53,842 nucleotides of DNA from an uncultured Stenotrophomonas sp. (lineage in GTDB: Bacteria > Pseudomonadota > Gammaproteobacteria > Xanthomonadales > Xanthomonadaceae), in NCBI RefSeq assembly GCF_945952405.1, contig NZ_CAMFIA010000025.1, forward strand, positions 1 through 53,842, in the 5' to 3' direction. Below, piece after piece: positions 1 to 7,434 of the stretch (position 1 is the first letter of the stretch; each line of letters starts with the position of its first letter). The notes under the pieces were generated by a model, which worked only from the letters and a program-made list of their open reading frames with translations, had not been told where the DNA came from and searched no databases. Position numbers and translations under genes: made by a program.

Positions 1-2
1 CT

Positions 3-521
3 TCCACGCCGGCTCCCGCGGCAACCGCGCCGGCCGCCGGCGCCGCGCCTGCGGCGCCGCGGCGCGTGGACGAAGGACGCACGATCATGCAAGCCGGCAT
101 GGTTGAACGCGAAGGCGGCGACCAGATACTCGACAGCGCCACGCTGCGCCACGAAGCCGACACCGGCAGCGCAGCCGGCGACGCAGCGACGAAGCCCCCG
201 CTTCCTCCGATCTTCCAGTGCACCGACAGCCAGGGGGGCAGCTACCTGCACGAGTACGAGGCCGCGCCCGGCCGCTGCGAACTGATGACGGTACAGGGCC
301 TGGGCGGCGCCACGCCGGTCAATGCGGCCGGCTGCGAAGTGATCCGCGACCGTTGCGAGGAACTGCCCGAAGCGCAGCGCTGCGGCAGCTGGCAGCAGCG
401 CCTGCGCGATGCACGCGGGCGGGAGCGCTTCGCCACGCCCGGCAACCGCGACAGCGCGCGCGGCGAACGCGAACGCCTGCAGGGCGTGCTCGAAGCCAGC
501 AGCTGCCCGGTACCGGGCTGA
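3..521 (+). CDS. 3' part of a conserved protein with a DUF4124-like cysteine segment (5' end outside window)
   Basis: The frame is open from the first bases, so the start codon probably lies upstream; a GTG at 66 is the first in-window start but has no good ribosome site. The visible part opens with an Ala/Pro-rich, low-complexity stretch. It continues with a segment of the type IFQCTDSQGG followed by several spaced cysteines (CELM, GCEV, RCEEL, QRCGS), and ends with an Arg/Glu-rich tail. The IFQC-D-GG pattern recalls DUF4124 proteins of Xanthomonadaceae, which are usually exported, but the match is weak and no signal peptide can be seen because the N-terminus is missing. The cysteines would suit a disulfide-bonded periplasmic protein (inference). 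Function unknown. Confidence 0.55.
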   Translation, partial: STPAPAATAPAAGAAPAAPRRVDEGRTIMQAGMVEREGGDQILDSATLRHEADTGSAAGDAATKPPLPPIFQCTDSQGGSYLHEYEAAPGRCELMTVQGLGGATPVNAAGCEVIRDRCEELPEAQRCGSWQQRLRDARGRERFATPGNRDSARGERERLQGVLEASSCPVPG

Positions 522-530
522 CAGTGGGGT

Positions 531-607
531 TGCCGGCCAGCGGCCGGCACTACCCGCGGTCCGCTACAGGGCTGACACCTACCGGTAGTGCCGGCCGCTG
601 GCCGGCA
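531..607. repeat. SMAG repeat pair in inverted orientation
   Basis: TGCCGGCCAGCGGCCGGCAC at 531 with its trailing TACC, and the exact reverse complement at 584-607, face each other 29 bp apart. Each unit is itself a hairpin. This is the S. maltophilia GTAG (SMAG/REP) family. Lying between convergent genes, the pair could act as an mRNA-stabilising or terminating structure. Confidence 0.85.
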
Positions 608-618
608 CCAGCGAAAGA

Positions 619-1395
619 TCAGAACCCGTAGCGCAGGAAGCCGCCGTCGACGGCGATGCACTCGCCGGTGACATAGCTGGCCGCCGGCAGGCACAGGAAG
701 CCCACCGCCGCAGCCACTTCCTCCGGCTCACCAATGCGCCGCATCGGCGTGCGGTTGATCACTTCCTCGTAGTAATCCGGGTCCGACAACGGACCGGAGG
801 TACGCCGCGTGCGGATGTACCACGGCGCCACCGCGTTGACCCGGATGCCATCCTCGGCCCACTCGACGGCCAGGTTGCGGGTCATCTGGTGCATTGCCGC
901 CTTGCTCATGCCGTACACCACGCCACTGCGCACATGGGTCAGGCCGGACACGCTGCCAACGTTGACGATGGACGACGACGCGTGCCGCGCCAGCAGCGGG
1001 TGCGCATAGCGCGACAGCTCGAAGGCCGAGAACAGGTTGGTCTCGAAGATCTTGCGCCACTCGTCCTCGGCGTACTCGGTGGCCGCCTTGGTGACGTTGC
1101 CACCGGCGTTGTTGACCAGGATGTGCAGGCCATCGCTGTGGTCTTCCACCCAGTCCAGGATCTGCCGGCGGTCTTCATCGTCGGAGACATCGGCCGCCAG
1201 CGCGTGCACCTGGTGCTGCGGATACACGTCCAGCAGTTCGTCGCGCGCGGTTTCCAGCATGTCGATATCGCGGCCGACGATCATCAGGTCGGCACCGAGG
1301 CCCGCCAGTTCATGCGCGATGGCCAGGCCGATGCCGGCGCTGGCGCCGGTGATCAGGGCGGTCTGGCCGTCCAGGCGCCACCGTTGCTGGGTCAT
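619..1395 (-). CDS. SDR family oxidoreductase (tropinone reductase-like)
   Basis: This 258-aa protein has the complete classical short-chain dehydrogenase layout. The Rossmann glycine motif TGASAGIG is near residue 16, an NNAGGN motif follows about 75 residues later, then the catalytic Ser with Tyr-x-x-x-Lys in VVYGMSKAA, and a C-terminal VTGECIAVDGG. It should be a soluble NAD(P)-dependent oxidoreductase of about the usual family length. The Arg in the VGRD segment after strand 2 suggests NADP preference (inference). Closest named relatives by pattern are tropinone reductase-like and gluconate dehydrogenase-like SDRs; the substrate cannot be told. The ATG at 1395 is preceded by a strong GGAGGA site. 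The gene is convergent with the upstream partial gene and appears to be transcribed alone. Confidence 0.9.
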   Translation of the reverse strand: MTQQRWRLDGQTALITGASAGIGLAIAHELAGLGADLMIVGRDIDMLETARDELLDVYPQHQVHALAADVSDDEDRRQILDWVEDHSDGLHILVNNAGGNVTKAATEYAEDEWRKIFETNLFSAFELSRYAHPLLARHASSSIVNVGSVSGLTHVRSGVVYGMSKAAMHQMTRNLAVEWAEDGIRVNAVAPWYIRTRRTSGPLSDPDYYEEVINRTPMRRIGEPEEVAAAVGFLCLPAASYVTGECIAVDGGFLRYGF

Positions 1396-1506
1396 GTGTC
1401 CTCCGGGGCCGCGCCCGCTGCATTTCGATGCCGCAAGGATACGCGCTCACGGCAGCCCCCTGCTGGGGATGCGACACTGCACGCACGCCCACCGCGGAGA
1501 GCCGCC

Positions 1507-1719
1507 ATGCGCATCCTGATCCTGTCCACGCCGCTGCTGGCGGCCGTGCTGCTGGCGGCCTGCCAACGGCCACCGACGCCGAACCCGGAGAAGCCGCCGG
1601 TACCGCGCGCCGCGTCGCGTGCGATGCATGAGCCGCTGGAACGTGCCAAGGCCGTGCAGAAGACCGTCGATGACGCTACCGCGCGCGAGCGCCAGGCCGA
1701 GGCCGACGCGACGCAGTGA
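1507..1719 (+). CDS. Small lipoprotein of unknown function, 70 aa
   Basis: Starting at ATG 1507, behind a GGAGA site, the product begins MRILILSTPLLAAVLLAAC. This is a short lipoprotein signal with the lipobox LAAC and Cys19 as the lipidated residue. The mature part is only about 50 residues: a Pro-rich linker (QRPPTPNPEKPPVP) and a charged, probably helical C-terminus. It is likely an envelope lipoprotein. A +2 rule prediction (Gln after Cys) favours the outer membrane. No family recognised. It is divergent from the SDR gene and followed by a GC-rich hairpin at 1742-1772. Confidence 0.75.
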   Translation: MRILILSTPLLAAVLLAACQRPPTPNPEKPPVPRAASRAMHEPLERAKAVQKTVDDATARERQAEADATQ

Positions 1720-1741
1720 TTGATGGGCCGCCGCCCATGAA

Positions 1742-1772
1742 CGGAAACGCCCGGCCAGGGCCGGGCGTTCCG
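1742..1772. terminator. GC-rich hairpin between convergent genes, probable terminator
   Basis: CGCCCGGC (1748-1755), loop CAGG, GCCGGGCG (1760-1767), flanked by GGAAA and TTCCG. It lies between the lipoprotein gene and sppA, which converge. The T-tract is short, so intrinsic termination is not certain. Confidence 0.45.
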
Positions 1773-1782
1773 CTGCCTGACA

Positions 1783-1833
1783 GGTCCACGCCCTGCGTGG
1801 ACCCGCTCAGTAGATCCACGCCATGCGTGGATG
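1783..1833. repeat. Two SMAG repeats of the GTAGATCCACG type
   Basis: GGTCCACGCCCTGCGTGGAC at 1783 and GTAGATCCACGCCATGCGTG at about 1810 are tandem hairpin units of the second SMAG subfamily. They lie just beyond the sppA stop codon. Confidence 0.8.
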
Positions 1834-1842
1834 GGCTTCGGC

Positions 1843-3765
1843 TCAGAATCCGCAGAAGCAGTACGCCAGCGCCTTCACCGGCGCGCCGTTGCCCTTCTCG
1901 CGTGCCGCATTCTCGACGAAGCGCAGCTGCGTATCCACTTCCGGCATCGTGCGCGCCAGCATCATCCGCGCCATGCCCGAATCGGACAGCATCCAGGCGC
2001 CCGCGCGGCTGCCGGCGAAACCGCTGACGAACTGCGCGAACGGCGTCGCCGCCTTCTCGATGTAGCGCACGCGGTAGGCGTCGGCCTTGCCCAGCTTGGC
2101 GCGGTTGGCGGCATCGGCCACCGCATCCTTCAGGCCACCGAACGCATCGACCAGGCCGCGTTCCTTGGCCTGTGCACCGCTCCACACGCGACCACGCGCC
2201 ACCTCGTCAACCGCTTCGACCGGCTTCTTGCGGGCGTCGGCGACGCGACCGGTGAAGTCGGCGTAGCCCTTGTTGATCACGGTCTGGATGACCTGGCCGA
2301 CGGCCGGGTCCATCGGGCGGGTCACGTCGAAGGCACCGGCGAAGCGGGTGGTGCCGACACCATCGGTATGCACGCCGATCTTGTCCAGCGCGCGGCTGAA
2401 GTTCGGGACCATGCCGAAGATGCCGATCGAACCGGTGATGGTCGACGGATCGGCGTAGATGCGATCGGCATTCATGCTGATCCAGTATCCGCCCGAGGCC
2501 GCCAGGTCGCCCATCGACACCACCACCGGCTTGCCGGCGGCCTGCAGGGCCACCACTTCGCGGCGGATCTGTTCGGAGGCGAACACTTCACCGCCCGGCG
2601 AATCCACGCGCAGGACGACCGCCTTCACGTTCTCGTCGTCGCGCGCGGCGCGCAGCAGCGCCGAGGTCGACTCGCCACCGATGCGACCGGCCGGCAGGTC
2701 ACCACCGCTGATCTCGCCTTCCGCCACCACCACCGCGACCTGCGGACGCGAGTCCACCGGATTGCGGCGGGCGTCGAGCAGCGCCAGGTAGCGGCCGAAG
2801 TCGACGTTGCGGAACCCGCCATCGGCGTCGTCGTCGGCCACGCCGCGCTCGATCATCAGATCCTCGAATTCCTCGCGGGTCTTCAGCGCCGTCACCAGCT
2901 TCTGCTGCAGGGCGAACTTGGCCAGGTCGCCACCGGCGGCAGCGATGCCCTCCGGCAGCGTGTCGATGCCGGCGGCCAGCTGTGCCGGATCCAGGCGGCG
3001 CGCCTTGGCGATGTCGGCCAGGTAGCGCTGCCACACATCGCTCATCCAGAACAGGTCGGCCTCCTTGGAGGCCGGCGAGGCGGCGTCGAGCACGTACGGC
3101 TCGGCGGCGGACTTGTACTCACCTACCTTGAACAGGTGCACGTCCACGCCCAGCTTGTCCTGCAGGCCGGTGCGGAAGTACTGGCGGTAGCGGCCCAGGC
3201 CCTCGAGCACCACCGACCCCATCGGGTCCAGGTAGACCTCGTCGGCCTGTGCGGCCAGCAGGTACTGCGACTGGCCCATGCTTTCGCTGTAGGCCACCAG
3301 CTGCTTGCCGGAAGCGCGCAGGTCCTGCAGCGCGGCGGCGACTTCGCGCAGCGAAGCGAAGCCCGACGGCTGCAGCTTGTCCAGCTCCAGCACCACGCGC
3401 TCGATCTTCTTGTCTTCCTTGGCCGACTCGATCACCCGCAGCAGGTCGCGCAGCTGGATCTCTTCGGCACCGTTGTCACCCACCGCCTTGGCCAGCGCGC
3501 GGCTGACCGGATCGGCGCTGAACTGCTCGACCAGGCGGCCTTCCGGCGCGATCACCAGGGTGGTGCGGTCCTGCAGCGCCTTGCTGGCGCCGGCGCCCAT
3601 GCCGGCGGCGATGACGAACATCACCAGCAGCAGGAACAGCAGGCCGAAGAACACCAGGTTGAGGATCAACCGGCGGGTGAAATTCATGACGTCCCACAGC
3701 CCGATGAAGAAACTGGCGACGGGGTTGCGACGCGCCGGGGGCAGCGGGGGCACGGGTTGATTCAT
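1843..3765 (-). CDS. sppA: Signal peptide peptidase SppA, 67K type
   Basis: The 640-aa product is the long, duplicated (67K) form of SppA, a membrane-bound serine protease that degrades cleaved signal peptides. One N-terminal membrane anchor (LILNLVFFGLLFLLLVMF) lies around residues 25-50, and the two ClpP-like halves follow. The Ser/Lys dyad is visible: Lys218 in VGEYKSAAEPY in the N-terminal half and Ser424 in DLAASGGYW in the C-terminal half. These match the K209/S409 pair of E. coli. The ATG at 3765 (MNQPVPPLPP) is chosen because CGGAG sits seven bases upstream. A longer in-frame start at 3834 would add 23 residues without a better site. The gene appears monocistronic. Confidence 0.95.
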   Translation of the reverse strand: MNQPVPPLPPARRNPVASFFIGLWDVMNFTRRLILNLVFFGLLFLLLVMFVIAAGMGAGASKALQDRTTLVIAPEGRLVEQFSADPVSRALAKAVGDNGAEEIQLRDLLRVIESAKEDKKIERVVLELDKLQPSGFASLREVAAALQDLRASGKQLVAYSESMGQSQYLLAAQADEVYLDPMGSVVLEGLGRYRQYFRTGLQDKLGVDVHLFKVGEYKSAAEPYVLDAASPASKEADLFWMSDVWQRYLADIAKARRLDPAQLAAGIDTLPEGIAAAGGDLAKFALQQKLVTALKTREEFEDLMIERGVADDDADGGFRNVDFGRYLALLDARRNPVDSRPQVAVVVAEGEISGGDLPAGRIGGESTSALLRAARDDENVKAVVLRVDSPGGEVFASEQIRREVVALQAAGKPVVVSMGDLAASGGYWISMNADRIYADPSTITGSIGIFGMVPNFSRALDKIGVHTDGVGTTRFAGAFDVTRPMDPAVGQVIQTVINKGYADFTGRVADARKKPVEAVDEVARGRVWSGAQAKERGLVDAFGGLKDAVADAANRAKLGKADAYRVRYIEKAATPFAQFVSGFAGSRAGAWMLSDSGMARMMLARTMPEVDTQLRFVENAAREKGNGAPVKALAYCFCGF

Positions 3766-3845
3766 GGAACGCTCCGGATGGCTTCTTGCCGTGGTGCCAG
3801 CATAGCCGGTGCCGCGTGATGCAGCATCGGACACAAGTCAGGGGA

Positions 3846-3875
3846 CCGGCCGCCACAGGGTGCCGTGGCGGCCGG
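3846..3875 (-). terminator. Strong hairpin downstream of the MATE gene
   Basis: CCGGCCGCCAC (3846-3856) and GTGGCGGCCGG (3865-3875) form an 11-bp perfect stem with an 8-nt loop, directly behind the stop codon of the MATE exporter. No U-tract follows on either strand, so it may be a 3'-end-protecting structure rather than a classical terminator. Confidence 0.4.
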
Positions 3876-3880
3876 GGGGA

Positions 3881-5245
3881 TCAGGACAGCGCCGACTGGC
3901 CGATGCGCAGGCTACTGCGGCGCAGGCGCCAGCCCATCAGGATGGCGGCGGCGGTCAGGCCGACGATCAGGCCGATCCACATGCCTTGCGGCCCCATGCC
4001 CATGCCCAGGCCGAGCCCGGCGCCGAGCGGCATGCCCAGGCCCCAGTAGGCGAACATGGCGATGAACATCGGCACGCGGGTGTCCTTCAGGCCGCGCAGC
4101 GCGCCCGCCGACAGCACCTGGATACCGTCCGGGAACTGGAAGGTGGCCGCGTACAGCAGCAGGGTCGAGGCCAGCCCCGCCACTGCCAGGTCGTTGGTGT
4201 AGACCCCGACGATGGCGTCGTGGCCGAACAGCAGCACGGCCGCCGACAGCGTCTGCGTACCCATGATGATCGCGTAGCCGGCCCAGGCCGCGCGGCGGAC
4301 GCCGAAGCCATCGCCGCGACCGACCGCATGGCCGACGCGCACGGTGGTGGCCTCGGCCACGCCCATCGGGATCATGAAGCACAGCTGCGCGACATTGATC
4401 GCGATCTGGTGCGCCGCCGCTTCATTGGCGCCGAGGCGACCGATCAGCAGCGCGGTGACGATGAACAGCCCGCCCTCCATCAGCACGGTGATGCCGATCG
4501 GCAGGCCGGTGCGCAGCAGCTCCCAGATCGCCTTCCAGCGTGGGCCTTCGAAATGCGAGAACAGCTGCAGGTGGGCGAAGCGCTTGGTGAACCACAGGTA
4601 GGTGGCGAAAGCGATCGCCTGCAGCCACATCATCACCGCCGAGGCGATGCCCAGGCCTTCGGCGCCCATTTCCGGGAAGCCGAGCTTGCCGTTGGCCAGC
4701 ACATAGCCCATCGGCGCCAGCACCAGCAGGCCACCGAAGCCGAGCAGCATGGTCGGCAGCGTCCAGTGCATGCCCTCGCTGAGATAGCGCATGCAGAAGT
4801 ACAGGGTCAGCGCCGGGCCACCCCAGCGCACCGCATGCAGGAACGCGGTCGCGCCGGGCACGATGTCCGGCGCGATGCCGAACGCCGGCAGCAGCGGCGG
4901 CACCACGGTGAGGAAGGTGAACATGATCAGGCCAAGGCCCAGCGCCAGCCACAGCGCCTGGCGGAACAGCGGGCCGATCTCACGCTCGCGGCCCGCGCCG
5001 TGCAGCTGCGACACCGAGGCGGTGAGCGAGATCAGGGTGCCGATCGGAATCAGCATCGGCAGCCACAGCAGCGCGGTGCCGATGGTCACTGCGGCCAGGG
5101 TCGCAGTGGCGTGGTGGCCGGCAATCACGTTGTCGACGAAGGAGATCAGGCCGGTGGAGACATGCCCGAGCACAAGCGGCAGGGCAAGCAGACCGGTAGC
5201 GCCGACTTCCTTGCTGAAGCGCGGCGTGGAGGTTGCGTTGGACAT
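3881..5245 (-). CDS. MATE family efflux transporter (NorM-like)
   Basis: The 454-aa integral membrane protein has about twelve hydrophobic segments in two homologous halves, as in the MATE family. The first half begins with VGATGLLALPLVLGHVS and a following FVDNVIAGHH, a typical NorM-type opening in which the Asp corresponds to the usual D in VDxxM. Family members export cationic drugs or metabolites in exchange for Na+ or H+. The start chosen is ATG 5245 (MSNATSTPRF), which places the N-terminus a few residues before TM1. An alternative ATG at 5308 would add 21 basic residues. Neither has a strong ribosome site. The substrate cannot be deduced. Confidence 0.9.
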   Translation of the reverse strand: MSNATSTPRFSKEVGATGLLALPLVLGHVSTGLISFVDNVIAGHHATATLAAVTIGTALLWLPMLIPIGTLISLTASVSQLHGAGREREIGPLFRQALWLALGLGLIMFTFLTVVPPLLPAFGIAPDIVPGATAFLHAVRWGGPALTLYFCMRYLSEGMHWTLPTMLLGFGGLLVLAPMGYVLANGKLGFPEMGAEGLGIASAVMMWLQAIAFATYLWFTKRFAHLQLFSHFEGPRWKAIWELLRTGLPIGITVLMEGGLFIVTALLIGRLGANEAAAHQIAINVAQLCFMIPMGVAEATTVRVGHAVGRGDGFGVRRAAWAGYAIIMGTQTLSAAVLLFGHDAIVGVYTNDLAVAGLASTLLLYAATFQFPDGIQVLSAGALRGLKDTRVPMFIAMFAYWGLGMPLGAGLGLGMGMGPQGMWIGLIVGLTAAAILMGWRLRRSSLRIGQSALS

Positions 5246-5366
5246 GGGTGCAGGACGCGAACTGCGGTTGCGCGCGAAGGGCACAGGCACCGGGTTGCGG
5301 GCGCTCATCTTACGCGCGCAACGCGCGCATTCCCATGACATCGCGTGAACGCCAGCGTTCCCCCCC

Positions 5367-5443
5367 AAAAAGGGGACGGAGGGGATTAAGTCGTTTCAGG
5401 CCCACTGTGCCGAATACGACTTAATCCCCTCCGTCCCCTTTTT
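5367..5443. repeat. 27-bp perfect inverted repeat with 23-nt loop (suspected mobile repeat)
   Basis: The arms 5367-5393 and 5417-5443 are exact reverse complements, beginning AAAAAGGGGACGGAGGGGAT. The right arm runs into TTTTTT and overlaps the stop codon of the DUF3106 gene. It differs from SMAG elements in sequence, arm length and base composition. It could work as a bidirectional terminator. The GGGGACGGAGGGGATTAAGT core resembles dispersed repeats I recall from gammaproteobacteria, but this was not checked here. Confidence 0.8.
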
Positions 5444-6024
5444 TACTGGCCGGCCTGGCGCTTGAGCCAGGTGTCGCGCTCGGCGGGGGGTACGGCGAGG
5501 AAGGCGCTGCGCACCGTGTCGCGCTGCTGCGGTGGTGTGCGCTGGGCGACCAGGGTCAACTGCGCCAGCTGCGCCGGACTGAGCTGGCGCAGCACGGCCA
5601 GCGCCGCCTCGCGCTGCTCCGGCGGCACGAAGCCGAACAGGCCGTGCAGCTTGGGGAACTCCAGGCCCAGCTGCGGGCCCAGCCGCCAGCCTTCGCGGAA
5701 TGCCTGGTCCTGTGCCTGGAACTGCTGTCGCAGGCGCTGCTGCTGGTCGGCGGGCAGTGCGTTGAATCGCGCCGCCGCCTGGCGGATGCGTTCGCGCTCG
5801 CCTTCCGGCAAAGCGCGCCAGGCCGCGTAATCGGCGCGGCGCTGGCGTTGCTGCTGGGCATCGAGCTGGCTGAACGTTGCGGGGGCGGGGGTCGCCGCCG
5901 GAGCCGGTACTGCCGACGGCGAGGCCGGCATCGGCGGCGGCAGCGGGACATTCAAGGTCTGCGGCGCGGCCGACAGCGACAGCGGCAAGGCCAGCAGCAG
6001 GCTGGCGAGTACGGTCTTATTCAT
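5443..6024 (-). CDS. DUF3106 domain-containing exported protein
   Basis: The 193-aa product has a signal peptide (MNKTVLASLLLALPLSLSAAP), then a Pro/Ala linker (VPLPPPMPASPSAVPAP). A helical, Arg/Gln-rich domain follows with the DUF3106 hallmarks: LPEGERERIRQAAARFNALP, PEQREAALAVL, PPAERDTWLKR. The repeated LPxxERxxxR segments look like the periplasmic zinc-resistance/Spy-like helical proteins, but no function is established. The ATG at 6024 overlaps the stop codon of the upstream sigma-like gene by eight bases, so the two are translationally coupled and probably act together. The stop codon lies inside a 27-bp inverted repeat. Confidence 0.8.
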   Translation of the reverse strand: MNKTVLASLLLALPLSLSAAPQTLNVPLPPPMPASPSAVPAPAATPAPATFSQLDAQQQRQRRADYAAWRALPEGERERIRQAAARFNALPADQQQRLRQQFQAQDQAFREGWRLGPQLGLEFPKLHGLFGFVPPEQREAALAVLRQLSPAQLAQLTLVAQRTPPQQRDTVRSAFLAVPPAERDTWLKRQAGQ

Positions 6025-7021
6025 CGGCAGCGGTGGTTTCCAGCGTGGCGCTGGCCGGCTCGGGCCGGCTCGGCCTGGATTGCGATTCGTCCACTGGCAG
6101 CGGACCACCGGCAGCCGTCCACGCATACAGATCGGCGTCGGCGACGAGCGGATAGTCGCGGTCGGCCAGCATGGTCGCGTCGTCCGTAGCCTGGGCCGGG
6201 GTCGCATCCGGCGTGGCGTTGACCTTGCTCGGCGGCAACGCTTCGACCGTGACCGGACCCGCCTCGCCGACCACGCCTTCCGGCAGCGGTGCATCAGCGC
6301 CCGGCGAATGCCCCTGCCAGTAGCGCCAGCCCAGCGCCGCAGCCAGCAGGACCACCACCGTCACCAGCAGGATCAGCGGGCCGCGCCAGCGCGGCTTGGC
6401 GCTGGAGCGGCGGCGCTTGCCGTTGGCGGCGGCACGCTCATCACGCTGCGGCGCACGCCAGCTGGACGCCGGGGCCTCGTTGCTGGCAGCCGGTGCGGCC
6501 GGTTGTTGCAGCTGCTGCAGGCGCTTGGCCGGCAGGTCGCGGATGCGTAGCTGCACCTGTTCGGCCAGCTGGCGCCAGGCCGATGCGTCGGGCTGGCCGT
6601 GTGCATCCCGGGGACAGGCGTCGGCCAACAGGTGCTGGTAGCCCGCCTCGTCCTGGTCGAGCACGCGCGTGGCAATGCCTTCGTCCAGGCTACCGCCCAC
6701 CCGCAGCAGCAACGCCAGGCGCGGCAGTGGCGCCATCCCGCCCAGCGCGGCCAACGGCGGCGCCCACTGGCCCCCTACCGGCTCGCGCAGGGCCTGGCGC
6801 TGGCCGAGCAGGGTCCAGAAGCGGGTCGGCCATTGCGCCATCGGCAGGTCGCTGGCGACCGCGGCAAAGGCGCGCATCACTGCCACCAGCGTCTGCTCGG
6901 CGCGGGCGGCATCGCCGCACTGCAGTTCAGCCACCACCAGGGCACGGCGTTCGACGCCACGCAGGAACGCCGACAGCGCGCCGGCCGCGGTCGAGGAAAC
7001 AGGGGCGGGCACAGCCGTCAT
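6017..7021 (-). CDS. Membrane-anchored, degenerate ECF sigma-factor-like protein
   Basis: The 334-aa protein has three parts. Residues 1-60 (FLRGVERRALVVAELQCGD, then MAQWPTRFWTLL) read like region 2 of an extracytoplasmic-function sigma factor. Around residues 105-135 a segment with LALLLRVGGSLDEGIATRVL resembles the region-4 helix-turn-helix. A basic stretch (GKRRRSSAKPRWRG) then precedes a single membrane helix (LILLVTVVVLLAAALGW), followed by an acidic, Pro/Ala-rich, probably periplasmic tail. The sigma-like assignment is by pattern only. The fused membrane helix is unusual for a sigma factor and suggests a membrane-held regulator or anti-sigma-like protein. It is coupled to the DUF3106 gene downstream. 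Confidence 0.55.
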   Translation of the reverse strand: MTAVPAPVSSTAAGALSAFLRGVERRALVVAELQCGDAARAEQTLVAVMRAFAAVASDLPMAQWPTRFWTLLGQRQALREPVGGQWAPPLAALGGMAPLPRLALLLRVGGSLDEGIATRVLDQDEAGYQHLLADACPRDAHGQPDASAWRQLAEQVQLRIRDLPAKRLQQLQQPAAPAASNEAPASSWRAPQRDERAAANGKRRRSSAKPRWRGPLILLVTVVVLLAAALGWRYWQGHSPGADAPLPEGVVGEAGPVTVEALPPSKVNATPDATPAQATDDATMLADRDYPLVADADLYAWTAAGGPLPVDESQSRPSRPEPASATLETTAADE

Positions 7022-7434
7022 CGGTCACTCCAAAGGTCTGCCGGCATGATAGCGGCAGGCCATCGGCGCCCGGCAGGACTTGCGCCCGCAGGCACTTCGT
7101 GCTGCAGGTTGTGCACAGCACCACGCCCCCCTCGGGGAAAACTGGGGCATCCAGCTGAATTCACTCTGTTTCAGCATTGTTTCACACTTAAGCTATTGAT
7201 TTTAATGTCTTTTAGTATGTGGCGATTTTTTGACCAACCCAAGCGTGAGGCCGTCGCCATCGGCCTCCTGGGTTCCCGTCGACCGGTAACGCACAACGTT
7301 ATCCACAGAACATGTGGATAAGACTGAATCTCCAATGGACACCGATATTTAGGTGACATTTATGATTCAACGGGCGTGCCGAGGCCGCCCTGCGCCGCGC
7401 CATTCGCGCGCGCATGGCCCGTTACACTGGCCCG
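7022..7434. promoter_or_regulatory. AT-rich intergenic region with inverted DnaA boxes before priA
   Basis: No gene is seen in this 413-bp gap. A tract at about 7157-7232 is far richer in A/T than its surroundings. It is followed by the perfect DnaA box TTATCCACA at 7299-7307 and, five bases on, by its exact reverse complement TGTGGATAA at 7313-7321. A one-mismatch box, TTGTGCACA, lies at 7109-7117. An imperfect hairpin (AACCCA...TGGGTT with GAGGCCG/CGGCCTC) spans about 7238-7276. The layout suggests DnaA control of priA or DnaA titration. Confidence 0.6.
7423..7428 (+). promoter_or_regulatory. Putative -10 element of a leaderless priA transcript
   Basis: TACACT lies six bases before the ATG at 7435, and no ribosome-binding site is present. 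Transcription would start at or next to the A of the start codon. Confidence 0.4.

Noticed and set aside
1831..3819. 662-codon open frame opposite sppA
   Set aside because: Histidine/glutamine/alanine-rich antisense translation without any motif, whereas the minus strand has the SppA catalytic residues.
7238..7276. Intrinsic terminator before priA
   Set aside because: The hairpin has no U-tract after it on either strand; the T-run precedes the stem on the plus strand.
7022..7434. Chromosomal replication origin
   Set aside because: DnaA boxes and AT-rich DNA are present, but no dnaA, dnaN, gidA or rpmH is nearby. A role in regulation or DnaA titration is more likely.
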